Source: Apostichopus japonicus | Taxonomy: Eukaryota; Echinodermata; Holothuroidea; Aspidochirotida; Stichopodidae | NCBI RefSeq assembly: GCF_037975245.1 | Contig: NC_092574.1 | Coordinates: forward strand, 26,334,713 to 26,398,712 | Direction of reading: 5' to 3' | DNA length: 64,000 nucleotides | In this document: positions 25,501-40,500 of the stretch, one piece after another | Position numbering within the stretch: position 1 is the stretch's first letter | How the letters are laid out: every line of letters starts with the position of its first letter | The notes under the pieces: generated by a model | Seen by the model: the letters and a program-made list of their open reading frames with translations, nothing else | The model's database searches: none | Told to the model about the DNA's origin: nothing | Made by a program: the position numbers and the translations under genes

Positions 25501-28500
25501 CTCAAACGAAAGTAAATTTTGTCGGGAAATTTATACGGGAATGAATCTATAATAAAATACATTGAAATGTAATGTTAATTTGAAATGTAAGCACACATAG
25601 CCACATTAACACATAGCCACATTATCACATGGCCACATCAACATTTTCCATTAAAGTGGAGAATATTATTATATGCTTTCAGTAAGCCACCTCATTATGC
25701 CTCTTATCCATGCATGAAGCGCCACCTGATTAACCCAGACATTAATATCCATCATCCAAGGTCTTTGTAATGGTCCTAATATTCACTTTTAACAAATTAA
25801 TACATCACATACGGTATTGAGACTTCACTGGATGCCAAAGTCGAGACGAAAGTGCGAATGAAGAAAAAAGTGCACGTAATGTAAATGGTGAAGAGAGAGA
25901 GAGAGAAAGCGTTATCAAATATTTAGCTATTTATTTTTTGACTGTTTTCTTTTCTCCTTCCTCCCTTTTTTGATATTTTTCATAAGTGCTTCTGGCACCA
26001 AGTTATATCAATACCAGCACAAGGAACTCGCAATATTATAATAGGGAGAGTGGATGGACAGACAGTCTTCCAAATGGATCCATGTCAGGGGCCAACAGAA
26101 GATGGATTGGAAAACAAAGGATTAAATGTCAGTTTTGCATGTAAGGGAGATGAAGTAACCTGAGCAGTTAACCATTCCATCATTCAGCTTCTAGACTGGC
26201 TCTGCAGTCTTCTTATCTGATGGAATTGTTTGCTCTACCTAAATGTTTGTAAAGTCTGTAAAAGGTGTCCTTTTATGGTGAGTTGATGCAGTAAACCGAC
26301 CTTGAGGATGGCATGACTAGGCTGGTACAGTATGTTAAGACCTAACAAGACACTTTCCATTAATTACCATGACGATGCCTAAATTGGGATGCGAATTTGG
26401 CAACAAGGAGGAGAGTCTTATGAAATTTTTGACCTAAGCATTAGCTGACTGAGGTAGCAATTGAACTCAAGTTCACTGTTTGATGAACAAGGCTTTCCTT
26501 TCTTTGATGGGGTCTCAGTTCATGTGACCTTAACAGTTAACACACATCTCAAAGGCAAGAAAATGCACATGACATCTGTATTTTTGAACACTCTCATGAA
26601 CAAAATTGTAACCAGCATATTAACCAAATATATACTAATGCTTTCACACTAGACAAAATGAAAAATGCTTCAGCCCCCTATACTAAAAAGTTCCCTTCCC
26701 TGCCCTGCCCCGCCCCGCCCCGCCCTCACCTCCCTTCCCTTCCGCTTCCCTCTCCTGTACTTCCCTTCCCTTCTGTTTCCTTTTCTTTATAGTTCATTTT
26801 GTGTTGATTGTGTAAAGATTTCAACTCAAGAGTGATGTCAGTACCAAAAACTTGAGAGCTTGTGAGGTAAGGTCGAGCAAAGGGCAAAATTGTGGGTTGG
26901 CTAAACTATGGAAAATTGAATACATCAATGAATACAGCAACCAGGCTTTTAATATTAAGTCTTCTTTCTGCCACAGAACCAAAATTAATTTGATTCATAA
27001 ATAATGTTTCGATACCACAGATTCAAAATTAAATTTTTGGTCTCTGATCACACTTGAAAGATTAAAATTTATTCCCTTAATATGGCTGTCTATGATATCA
27101 TAACTCAAAACATCATGACAGAGAGCTCAAATGAAAAGCCAAAAACAATTTCTTGATGAAATCATAAATGATTTTCAATTTGATACGCAAATTGATGACG
27201 AGTTTCTCGATGTGAGAAGGAGAATATTCCCCCCCCCCTTCTTCAATTAGGAGAAAATATCACAAGAGATTTATCGCATTTTGGGTCCTCAAGAGATCAT
27301 TGTGGTTCTAAAAATGATGAGAGGCATTCTGAAATTAAATACTTAAAAGTACCTGCCCTGCAAACTTAAAACTGAACATGTACTTTTATCAAGGGTTCTA
27401 ACATTTGTGTAATCTTTTGCCTGTACTTAATATTTTTCTAAGTAAATAAGGAAATTAAAAAAAGAAGATATTAATAGATTAATATAAGACAGAAGTGGAT
27501 TCACCCCTCTTTCACAAGACTTTTCTTACTCAGAAGGATGTAACAGAAAACATTTGAGAGATATTTTGAGACTATTTAGGTTCTTTCCATCATGAAACTT
27601 TGCACTGACAAACTCAGACAGATGCATCCTTCAAAAGTTTAAAGCTAGCACTCTTTTATTACACTTGATTCTTTGTCAGTAGCCAACCGGAGGTACCCCT
27701 TCATTTACCGAGTTTAAAGGGTGACCCTAGGCAAAGTTTAGTCTTGATATGTAATACTGTATATACAAGGGCGGCGGAAGCACTTTTAATCTGGGGGGGG
27801 GGGGGCACCAACGTCGAAGGGCACTTTGCAGAAATTCGATTGGACTGATGCAGCCTGATATTTAGTACCCTTTATAACTCTTATTGCATTATCTTATTTG
27901 CGTATACACATCACTCCATCAACGCCACCCCCCCCCCCCCCTCAAGGAATGCATATTAGGAATGCATACTAGCACTGCAATATCTAATGTGCAAATTGGG
28001 AAACAAGGAAAAAGACAAAATGAGGTGAAATCATTATAAAGTCCAAGTCCCTGCACACGCGATCGATACATGCATGAAAGCAAATGAAATATGTCAAAAT
28101 ACTGAAAGAAAAATAATTTTCTATGTGTTTTTCAATGATTAAACTGATATTATTATGATCATTATGATTGTAACGACTTTCCCAATAATTATAACCAATT
28201 TGGAGGGGTTATAACACGGCAAATGATTGTATGTTATTGGCATGCGATGTAATAACCAACGCATGCCTATATGATATGCACATTAAGATGTTGAACGCGC
28301 GCGTAGCGCGCGAACAATTTTGGTAATATTTTTCGGGCAAGTCGTTACAGCCCCCCTCCCCCAAATCAAATTGGGCTCTTATGCCTTTGGTAGTAAACAT
28401 TTAAAACTTCCCGAAATAATTCATTCGACGTGGGTTTCGCTTTGTAAACTCTTTTTTATTTAGAAATATTTATGTAGAAAAAGGGCACATTTTTAACCTG

Positions 28501-31500
28501 AGGAAAAGTGGGGGGCACGTGCCCCCTGTGCCCCCCCCCCCCGGTTCCGCCGCCCTTGTGTATATAACATGTTTCTATTATAAGCTGTTCAGGTTATTCA
28601 GATATGCCACTTTAAACTATGCTCAATCTCTGAAATGCTCCTTTAAGGCTAAATTGATGATGACACCAGCTCCTTCATGCAGACCTTATTGTTAATGTAA
28701 ATCCACTGTTCTATGAATCAGACCTACAGTAATTGTTAATGTAAATCCATTGTTCTATAAATCAGAACTAATTGTTCATGTAAGACCATTGTTCTATGAA
28801 TCAGACCTAATTGTTTATTTAAATCCATTGTTCTATAAATTAGACCTAATTGTTAATGTAGATCCATTGTTCTATTAATCAGCTTTTTGTTTCACTTCAT
28901 TTTTGCTTGTTATATAGTCAATTTTAAGAACTTTCTCGATACAGTTTTCAATGATAGTTGATACTTCTCCGTCTTCAATTGCAAGAGATGAAATTTATGT
29001 CCCACAGGTTTTAATTCTTTCTTCTCCACTAACACTCTCTGCTGGCAGATAAGCATAGTAGTCACGAAGCTAACACAATGAACTTGCTATTTCAGTTGTG
29101 AGATAAGCAGGATAACTACATCTTGTCATCGGGCAAGGATCATGAAATTACAAACATCATTAGATTCAATACATCATACTGCTTTAACCGTCTGATCTTA
29201 AAAGGTGACCGTATGTGGTAACACACAATTTGCTAGATAAATCTACTAGACTGTCTGAAAAAAAAGTCTGAAAAGCCTACAGCAAAATATTTTAGAATGT
29301 TCATGACAGTTTGGAAGATCTGATTTCATAATATACATCATTTTGTGATTATTTTTGTTTTGACAAGTTTCCATGGTGACATAACTGAGCAGTCTATCTT
29401 CCCTGAATTTTGGTATCATGAAGCAAGCCTTCTCCTTGCGTTACCATGTGAGCATTTTAATGAAGAGACGAAGGTTTTCTGCACAAATTATTAAAAATTT
29501 GCTACATATGCTATGATATCAGATATGATTCCAGCAAATCTGTGGTTGTAGAAGTGATATGATTTGCTATACTGCACTTTACATTTATAAATTTACTGTA
29601 ATTTTAGAAAATTTCACATTTGTTAATAAACTGATTGAAGCTGTTTGATAATTAAATCATCAATTAGTGAAGTTCATTACCTTGATTGGGAAGGTTTGTT
29701 TCAAATAATCAAGCAAAAATTGAAACGTTTGAGTTTTCATTTTTTCAATCTTGCTAATTGCATAAAAATGTGATTGATACCGCCCGCCTTAAATGACCCC
29801 CAAAAAAAATATCTGGATGACAAAATGTTGCAGATCAAAGCAAATTCATTTGTTACTTATTATTAACAAACACCCTGTAAACAAAATTAACAAATTGTCT
29901 TCGTTGAATCAATGACCATCTAATTTGGAGTAGTACTCGGTCAGTTTGGCCACAAAAAAAGTTGAACAACTGCAAAAAGCCGCCGCCGTAAGGCAATCTG
30001 CTACTAATTTTAATTATTAAAACAGTTTGGAAAATATCAAAACGTCTGGTACCATCAATTATTTTTGCTTCCTGTAAAGTTTGAAGTAACATCATAATTT
30101 TGTCTGGAATTATCACACAGTCAACCTTGACATTGATGTAGAGTGGTTTCATATGTCTTCTATTTATAGAAGAAGAAGATGAATGTACTTTCTTCCTCAT
30201 AAATTCTCTCAAAGAAAGGAAGCAATATGTCCATTGCCAAATGTCGTGTCTAACTCAAGGGTGAAATAAGAAAAAGGGAAAGTTACCGAGTAATGAGAGG
30301 AAATTGACTGTATTTCCTTTAATTTGGCAATTGGATTTGTGGACTTAACTTATTACCCTGAAGAATTAATTTTGCAATTTCATAACAGACATAGGCAAAA
30401 GTCATATAAATTTTATTTACAAACTATATAAAGGATTGATGAACTCTTGAATGGGGGCACTGTTAACAGTGGCAAAGTGGCAAAGTAATTTAAAGTTTGT
30501 CCACAAACTATATAAAGGGAAAGGGACGATGAACTCTTGAAGAAAGTAGTGGTGATTATGGGAAAAGTTATCAAGAATAGGGGAAGATTTTTGCAGTTAT
30601 GGTGTAATGAAAAGCTTGCAATATCATAACCAAGGGAAGGGGAAGTGATGGGGAGGGGAGGGGGCTGGGGTGAGGGAGGGTGCTGGGGTGAGGGAGGGTA
30701 GAACAGACATTGACAAGTCCATCTGAATTAGCAAATACATTATTTCATACTTCTTTCCAGCATGAAAGGCAGCCAGCAACCTCACATATCTGTTGTGATA
30801 TCAGTTCAACAGAGCTTACAAAATATTAATTGGGGGGGGGGGGGCACACATACAGACCACACCATACCATCCAGAGGGAAATGGGCAAGCAGAACGATTT
30901 AACCGTACCCTCCATGACTTGCTGAAGGTTTTACCACCTAACAAGAAACGAAGATGGTGTGGAAGCAGCTGTTTTACATTCAACCTTTTACCATTTATTA
31001 TTCATTTTGTTCTAGCATACCTTATCCAGCCCCAGCACTTATATCCTACAAGGGATTAAAATGCTTACATCATCAGATAAGACTAAACAAACAAGAGCAT
31101 TTCACATGGTAAAGCATTGGTATTTAATAGAGAGAGGTCCGGAGTTATCAGAAAGAGGGGGTAGTTTTGTAATCAGTTCCTTTGACAAGGGCATTAATAT
31201 TTACCCAGCAACTACAGTTATTTGCCTGGAAAGACAGTGGCATATTTGAAAGGCGGCAATACTCTATAATTCTCAACCCACTAAGCACACCAATCATGGT
31301 TGGTAGACCCCAAAAATAGAATATTAAATTATTAAAACCATTTAAATGATATTTGGTGTAACTTTCTGAAGTCAGCATAACAGATTTGTGGAATAGAAGT
31401 AACATATATTATACTTTTTGGGGGTAAAACTTAACATTGAATTATTCAAAGATGTCAATAATAGTCATAGCTTAATTTTAACATTAATACAGTGAATCCT

Positions 31501-34500
31501 TTGATGGTTCAGAGTATCTGTGTATGGGTGTGTGTGTATGTGTATTTGTGTATGGGTGCATGTGTGTATGTGTGTTAGGGTAAGTGAACAGGGCTTCCAG
31601 ATGAGGCTAAGCAATACAAATACTTGATCACAATTGTACCTTTGCAGTGAATCTACAGGACTCTCATTATTAGTTAGTGACTTGCTTCACCCCATTTCAG
31701 ACTACATATCATTAACTATAAAACTACTTTTAATTTTTCTTATTTTTCTCGTGTATTACCAATTTTGTGAGAATCTCACCAACGCAGTCATCTTGTGCAT
31801 TTGCTGTGATAATGATCATGAAATATCCGCCCAGACTATTTTTGTTTTGCATGGACCAATCACAGGTGGCAGAACTTGTAACACTCATCTTAAAGAGCAA
31901 AATACTCCAAGCTGTTAGTTGAAACCCATCTCGATCTCGATATCTTGTCCATAACTCGAGATGAATTTAAACTATATTTACCAGATATTCTCATCCATAC
32001 TCCAAGAGGTGAATCACAGGTTGGCTGTGATGTCCTGCTTTTTACTTTCAGATTATTATAATCCTTTTCGTTGATAAAGAAAGAGACAAAGATTTTGCTC
32101 TAGATAAAATAATATGTGAACTTACCCAAGGCATAGCTGCCCGACCCATTTTTCCGGACCACCACAGCATGGCCGACCCATTTATCTTCGTGACCCAAAA
32201 TGACCTGTTTGACCTCCTCAGCGATATCCTTATCCAAATAGTACATCTCCTCTCTGGGAGCATCAACAACAATACCGTCATAGAAGACAAGATTGTACCA
32301 AAAATTGGCCCCTTGTTTCTGGACCAATGCGGGGCCATAGCGATACGGATACTCTGGGTGTAGGGCCACCACTGCGTCTCCAATCTGTTGGTGGAATGCA
32401 AGGAATGTGACTAATGCCTCACAGAGGACAGAAAGGTGTGTTTTCACAGTCAGACTGAGGACCCTATTGATTATTTCTATTGTTCAAATACACATACCCA
32501 TACATAAACAATACCCCCTTAACAATAGAATTCTTTTGAGGATGTTGTGCTTCTTTTTCAAATGACGTCTGAGAACTTGGAATTCCTTTGTTCCAAGTCC
32601 TCATTCAGAATACAAAACAAGTGCACACCACACAGACAGACAGACACAAACACACACAAAATAAAAGAAAACTTAACACTGATGTAGATATAAGGCAAAA
32701 AAGAGTACAATAAGAAAAAATATTTTTGAAAAAATCGTGTTTGACAATTTTGAAATATCTGCAAAAAATCAAATTAGTCATAATTGTTCAGTATCTTCAG
32801 GAAATTCAGTCTGAATAAAAAACCTAATAGTCCCACAAAATCTGTCTCCTCGATCTAACCTCACACAAATATCCCCAGCAGCTCTCCCAAGCATATGTTT
32901 GTTGGCCCTAGACAATAATTGTTGCACACTTTGCGAAATGATGTCCCAACATTTATCTATGCTACAGTTATGCAACATTTAATCTAATGTCTAGATGATT
33001 TTATACTGAGCAAGGATGTGGTTATCAATACGACAGGATAACTCAAATTTCATCCAGATAAACTGAAATTCAGCTGGTGCTTTGTCATTAACCACACCAA
33101 TATTGCCCAATGGGTTGAACATATCAGAACAATATTTGTGGTGTAAACCTCCCCTCCCCACTCACCCCTCCCCCATGCCCTCTATCCCCCCTTAAATCTG
33201 AGTTTAGAATATCATTATTTTTCACTAGTCAATCCCTCCACACTCAACGTCACAATTTATGTACTTTAGCCATCATGTGAATATGCAAAGAATATTTGAG
33301 CAGTTTTCCTTTCCACAGACCATTTGCTTTTATTGTAAAATGTTCTCAAAGTACCACCAACAGTCAGTTTGAAAATGAAGTAACGATAATTTTGATCTAA
33401 TTTTTATGCGCTCAAATAAATTTTTGGCTCAAATAAATATGCGACTCACCTGGATCTCTCTTTCGGCATCATCGTCGTCCGTTATTAACAACTTTCTCTC
33501 AACTTTCTGGATGGTTTCGTTGCTATCGGCCACAAAGCAATGACCATCATCTGTTTCAGATTCAACGGTCACTGAAAGAAGTAAAAAGAATAGTTGTACT
33601 TTCGTTACATAATCTTGACAAATAACTGCAATAATAATTTCATTGTCTCGCCTGTTTTTCTGTTTCCTTGGCCCTGATGTTACTACCTGACAATAAGTAA
33701 TTCTTGTTTTTAATAAGGCAGCTGTAATCTGCTGAACACAGCCTGACACAACTCAACCATCATGACCTAGAGCTTTATATTCCTGATGACCTTTGGACCT
33801 TAGAGTGACCTCCATACACTGGGCGCTGAATAGTTCACGAAATAACTGTCTTACGAGTAAACTACTGATCTAGCTGGTTTAGATCACAGGTAACATAATT
33901 CTATTCCCCTCCCAAAGATGCTTTTGAACACTCATTACCACATACTACAAAGATTGTAACAGCTGATACATTTTGTGACCGTTCAAAGTAACTTTATCCT
34001 TTATCTCTTCAAACTCTTTTATTTTGATAATATCAGTTTGCGGAACCATCAGTGTTATAATAACAGGCTTGTCATGACAATGGCAGCTCAGTTTCTATAT
34101 GTATGTTTTCTCCCCACTCCTTGAGGGTGTGTTGGATTGGGAGGAACCTTTCTGATTGAGAGGGTGTGGGGAAGCATGTTCATCTCCCTTTCTGGTTCCC
34201 AACTGGTTCAGTCATTGATATATACTGCTTCAATGTGGATTATCTTGTTGTTGCATAATCTAATATTATTTTGCAGTTTGAAATCAAGGAGGGCAGTATA
34301 CTAAAACAGGTGATTGATGGATGGTTGGGTCAATTCAAGAGTGGTCAGTACCAATTAGCAGAGCTATAGATAAGTATTGCAGATGGCAGAGTGCAATGGA
34401 CGTGCAGAGACATGTAAATGAAGAGCCTTCCTAGTTATCAGTATCATTGTTGTAGTTATCATCATCAAACAAATTTAATAGTTTGTCCCGCAAAAATGGC

Positions 34501-37500
34501 TAATTCAGAGTTTCCACTAGAATTGGATTTATAAATATACTGAACTACAATTTGAACAACATTGTATAATGACTGATTTGTTAATTAAAAACTCACTGGA
34601 AACCAAGGACCTACTTGTGTGATTAATGGATATTCAGTAATCAATATTGATAACTCTAGCTGCATTGATTATTGATTCTAGACATTGATCAATTCAATAT
34701 GCTGCTTAAAATTTTCTTATAGACCTCTGAGAACAAACCTATATAGTGCAGATTTGTTTGGCAATAATTTTTCATGATTTTTGTGTTGGCCATGGAAATA
34801 CACTAGAGAACACAATATATGTTTTTAGTATGTTACATTAATGTTGTAAGAGATGCCCCAGCAGTCTGCTACTTTTCCAAGAAAAGACACTTTAACGAGG
34901 AGTAGAAAACTCTCATGGTTGAGGAACGCTACATTTGATTAGAGTCTTCTAATTTCGGTGGTCATTAACCTGAATGCTAATTAACGACTAACTGCAAATA
35001 TTTGTGAAAATTTTACATTGTCTTTGTGACCTTCTGTGACTCTTACAGAGTTTACAGTGGAAGGAGGTTGGATGTTAAGTGTATTTTTAAGATGGAAAAC
35101 AAATATCTTCTTTAAAGGACAATCAAGTTTGATATTCAGCAATCGCTAGTATAATCAACAACAAAAAAATGTTTTGAAAATTTCTCGGAATTTTACCTCT
35201 GTAATACCATCCATCATCTTGAGACTGAGCTAATACTTCCTCTCCAATCAGAGACGGTTTCTCTTTCTCTTTTCTGGTTTCTTCTTTCTTATCTTTTTCA
35301 TCATTTTCTTGAACTTCTTCCTCTTGTCCTCCTTCTTTGCTCTCCTCCTCCTCCTCTTCCTCCTCCTCCTTCTTACCTTCCTCCTCGTCTGCCTCTTCTA
35401 CAGCCTCTTCTAAGCTCATCTCTATAAATGAAATAAACAATAGGTCGTATTACGAAAAAAGAGGTGGGAAAAAGTCATTTTAACAATCCCATGATTAGTT
35501 CCATTCCAATCATAGTAACCTGTCAGTATTTGTTGAATGTTTATTACCAGATGATATACTTGAACGACTTTTATAATTCACTGTTTGATTTGTATAATAC
35601 TTTGTGACAAGGACACCGTGAGGTACTGCTTGCACCACTCTCAGTGTGTGATTGTATTAATTTTTACTGAGTATTAACAATTCTTTGACACACCATTTCG
35701 GTTAATTGTTACATATAAAAATCCTAGCAACTGACATAAAGCTGACAAGATATTGAGGCATCAAAAGTTTTTTTCTTTCCACAAGGCTCCACGATACAAG
35801 CCATGAATAATATTCATGTTATACAGATCAAACTGCATTGTTACATTAATATCATAATTTGTACTCATCAGCCCCTAAGGGAGTTAAGTACCACCACAAG
35901 GCATTAGCCCCTAATGGAGCTAAGTACCACCACAAGGAATTATTTTAGGGCCCCCAACACCTGGAAGCAACTGTGACATTTCCCACATCTCTGAATTGAC
36001 CCTTCCTCAAACGTAATATGTTAAAACCCTAGCTATGACCACTTCGACATGCTGTTTAAATTAATGTCATTGCAGATATCCGTCAAGCATCTCAACGAAT
36101 ATCACCTCACATTGTTTCATTTTCAGGTTGCACTTATAATTCTTCTTCTGCTAAATTTTTGTTTTTAGCGGTCATTAATGTGGATATATATATATATATA
36201 TATGTCCAATCTTCTCACTTGCTCTACACCCAATCGATATGAAATTATAATCTTGGCAGTTTAGCCATCTGATAATAACTGGAGGCAAACTGCTGAGTAG
36301 CCATCACTTCTAATCATGTCTCGAGGTAACGAATTAGGGTTTAATTTGCTTGACGAGTCAGTTTAATATCTTGAGCAAAGTGGTATGAGAGAGGTCATCA
36401 TTTTGGTAAGAGATGGCAATTTATTATTTGATAACAAAATTAGACCACAATGATTGAATATAAACCAATTTAGCTACATATAAAAAACGTTAAAAAAACA
36501 TTTTGACCCTTGCTGTATGTTGGGTTTCAATGGCACACAAGAGTAATTACACTAGAGAATGGTACAATAGTTGGAAACACAGGCCTAACAAGATCATATT
36601 TATTACTAATATGAATTAAGGTTACAGTAATTTATTTCCAATAATCTTTGTCAGATTAAAGGTTTCATTTTATGAAAGCTGCTTGCCACTGTTTGTGTTG
36701 TTCACCTACCCTCCACCAGCCCTTTCCCCCTCCCAAAGAAGTTTGGGGGCACTCATCCAATTTATGATACATGTCTCATGCCTATAGATGAGCGACCTTT
36801 ATATCTAACGACCTACTTTATACAGACCTCATTCACAGCAGCAGATTGAACTACAGAGAAACGACACGTTTATGGAATGAGCGTCATGAAAACTTTAAGA
36901 GGTACAGATTCTGAACAAAAAACCTGAGAAGATGTGTTTAGCAGGTAAGATTGAACTCATTTGTAAATGTCACATTTACTGGACTGCTTTACTCGTAGCG
37001 CCTCTAAAGATTCCCATCTTACTACCCATTAATCGGTAGGTGAGGCTACCTAGCTGTAAAACTGGACTGACAGAACCTATTTATTTTGTTTACTAGCAGA
37101 AACAAACCAGACACAAGAAAACAATTTAATCAAAATGCAGACCGCTAAACTAGTTCCTTTATAACCTAAGGAATTAAAGACTTGCCCTCCAGACAGGTGT
37201 TTCAAAACACTCAAACCAAACAAGAGGGGAAAAAAAGGCACAAATCTAACTTAAAGCTGTGTGCAGAGTTTGGTCACTATATTGTAATAGCATTGCTCTT
37301 TTCTCTAGCTGCCATACGGTTTGCTATGAATAAGTTTGGTTACTACATGGTAATACCATTGCTCTTCTATCTAGTTTACATACGGTTTGCTAGGAATAAG
37401 TTTGGTTACTATATAGGGTCATAGCATTGCTCTTTTCTCTAGTTTTCATACAGTTTGCTATGAATAACTATATATGGTAATAGCATTGCTCTTTTCTCTA

Positions 37501-40500
37501 GCTGCCATACTATTTGTTATGAATAAGTTTGGTTACTATATGGTAATAGCATTGCTCCTTTCTCTAGCTGCCATACTATTTGTTATGAATAAGTTTGGTT
37601 ACTATTTTGTAATAGCATTGCTCTTTTCTCTAGTTTACATACAGTTTGCTATGAATAACTATATATGGTTATAGCATTGCTCTTTTCTCTAGCTGCCATA
37701 CGGTTTGCTATGAATAAGTTTGGTTACTATATAGGGTCATAGCATTGCTCTTTTCTCTAGTTTACATACAGTTTGCTATGAATAACTATATATGGTAATA
37801 GCATTGCTCTTTTCTCTAGCTGCCATACTATTTGTTATGAATAAGTTTGGTTACTACATTGTAATAGCATTGCTCTTCTATCTAGTTTCCATATGGTTTG
37901 CTAGGAATAAGCAGTAAGGACATCATTCATTTTCATCTTACAGTTTTCCTCTACAAATTCCTGCTACAAATCAATCCTTTCAATCTGTAGACAAAGGTAT
38001 CATGTTATTTTTTCTTCTAATTGAAGAAATGAAAGAAGTGAGAATGTGGTGAACACTAACATCTTGCCAATGAATGTTCTTTCTTGATATTTTGTTCTTT
38101 CTTTCTCTTTGTTTTTGTACATTTTGCTACGATTCCTATCGTTCGGATATACAGGATATCCATTTCTTTCTGATGTTCATTTCAATGCTGCATAGCTAAA
38201 AGAAATTCTAAATGGAGTGCTCCATTAAAGCACCTCTGATCAACAAGGCTTGATTCATTAGATTTCTTGCCAAACCAGTACTACTCCATTGCAAAGAATA
38301 TCTATAAATTTATCAGATAATCCAGTGAATGTGCCTTTTTTTTCTCCTTGGAAATCTTGGAAATCTTTTTAGTATGGTGATATATCTTTTAGAATTACTG
38401 CACTTTCTAAAGTTAATGTTCTTTTCAAAAGAAACTTGGAAAGCTTTCAATGATAAAAAAAATAGTGTTTTACGATTAGTTTTGTGTCTCCTTTAAGTTT
38501 GATCAATGTCGGACAAATCAAGGGGCAGCTGAGAATTTGAGTTTCAAGTATTCAAGAAAGAGAAAATAGAACAACTGTGACCACTTATGAATGTTCTAAC
38601 CCGAACCAGATGGATTTACCTTCCGTTTGGATGCCACTATCAGCAAGTTGATTTTTCTTCTCTTCTTGAGCCTTGCATCTTTCTTGTAGGTTCTGATGTT
38701 CGGCATTCAGACTGTCAAAACTAGACTTCAAGTGATCATGTTCCCCTCGGAGCACTTCAAACCTAAAAAAAAAGTTATGTGAAGTATTCATCTTTAACGC
38801 CAGTATCCAGAAAAGTTAGATCAAGATATTCTCTGCAAATTGAGTTTCTATAAATAATTAATCTTAACTTATAGGATTGGTAGAAGTACCAGCTTGTCAA
38901 AATATCTGCAAGTAAATGGTGCATGACCAATAAAACAAGATTACTACGGCAAGAGCATAACATAAAAATTAAGTTTTTATGTTCTATAGTCGATGAAAGA
39001 TTTGAATTACTGCTCCGAATTTCTCTTTTCCTATTTAGACAATTCCCCCCGGGCAAGCGGTTCCCATGGGGATCGAGACAATGATGAAATAGTTACATCT
39101 GTTGCTAAAATAAAAGTTATTCAATCTCATATTTATGATGGCACAGTTTCACTGCAAATGGTTTCACAAGAATTAAATACATTTAAAGTAACTGGTGGGG
39201 TATTGCAATGCCACCATTTCAACCACTTAAAAGCATATTTAAACACAAGAAATATTACTCTTACAGTTTGCTTTACATAAATGTCAAAACAGATGTATTT
39301 TCCTAATGTTAGTTTACTGTTCCATATCAGCATATTAATGCTGATTTGTTTACCCGACACTACTTTATGGTCTCTGTGACACTTGCTATCACCTCAAGTG
39401 TACCCAATTTTTACCTTTTGAAACGCATTAATCCTTCACAACAACTTCAGAACTTGTAACCCTAACCCTGAAGAATTCATGCAAAATCGAAAATATTTCC
39501 CTGGCAAAGTGTTAGGTCGACGGTACAATTCAGAGATGTCAATTTGACACAAACAAGATTGGTAAGCAAACAAGCGTCACGGAAAAGCAATAAAACCGTC
39601 CCAAAATTTAAACGTGCAGCCCCAAAATGTCTGTCTTTCTGAAACCTTTAGGAGCACATATACTTTTCATGAAGGACAAACATCTCAAACTATATTTACC
39701 CGAGTAGTTCATAAAAACAGCAGTATTTCGTAAAGCCAGTTTAGAAGGCCAACATTTTTCTCAAGTTGTTCATAATTATAAGAGGCCACTACAGGAAACT
39801 TAACAATTACATTCACTACCTTTGGCCATAAATCCTGTCGCGGTAATATAAAACTCAAAGTAAATCAACCACCCTCTTTGATCAAACTACAGACTGTCGC
39901 TTATGATAACGTGTCTACGTCTTTTTATGCTCTCCACAAACTCTCTCAGAAAACCATGTCAAAGTTTGTAGGATGAAGAAAACCTTGGCAAACTAAACTC
40001 CACTACATAAAATATCAAAGAGTGGGGCTATCCAGGAGTGGCTGGTATGCTCCAGTGGACAAAATCTATACCGACGCTTCATTAATCTTTCAATAGATGA
40101 GTGGGCAATCAATGGGCCCAGGGAAGGAACTTTCCATCGACCCAAAGAGGGTTCATAAAATAAGGCCTCGATATAAATTATACTTAAATGCGACAAGTGT
40201 TAGTAACAATGAAGTAAGTCAAAATTAAGTTGGTTGCCATGGAGATTTACAACAAGGCACAGTCTGACATGGGTATTTCACTGATCTCTTTTGTGAGATG
40301 TTAGACAAAAGCAAGATTTTCTTAGCACTTCTCTAGCCTCTCACTTTTTTTCAGATTAATTACTTATTCAGCTAAGACTTCCTTGAAAGCTAATAGCTGT
40401 CGCTAACAGGGACGTCGCTAGAGGGGGGGTGTGGGGGGTGTCTCACCCCCCCAATCTTGGTAAAAATGACGATAGTTGGAAAATTTGAGTGCGACAGTCG

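Noticed and set aside
29853-30212. 119-codon minus-strand frame in the 8.6-kb intron, as an extra exon
   Set aside because: The flanking exons join in phase without it and the sequence shows no Tudor-like or coiled-coil features.
38993-39280. 95-codon plus-strand frame in an intron
   Set aside because: No recognised motif, no splice-phase support and opposite strand to the gene; could be chance.
39455-39475. Telomere-like AACCCTAACCCT
   Set aside because: Only two units; expected by chance and not in a terminal or array context.
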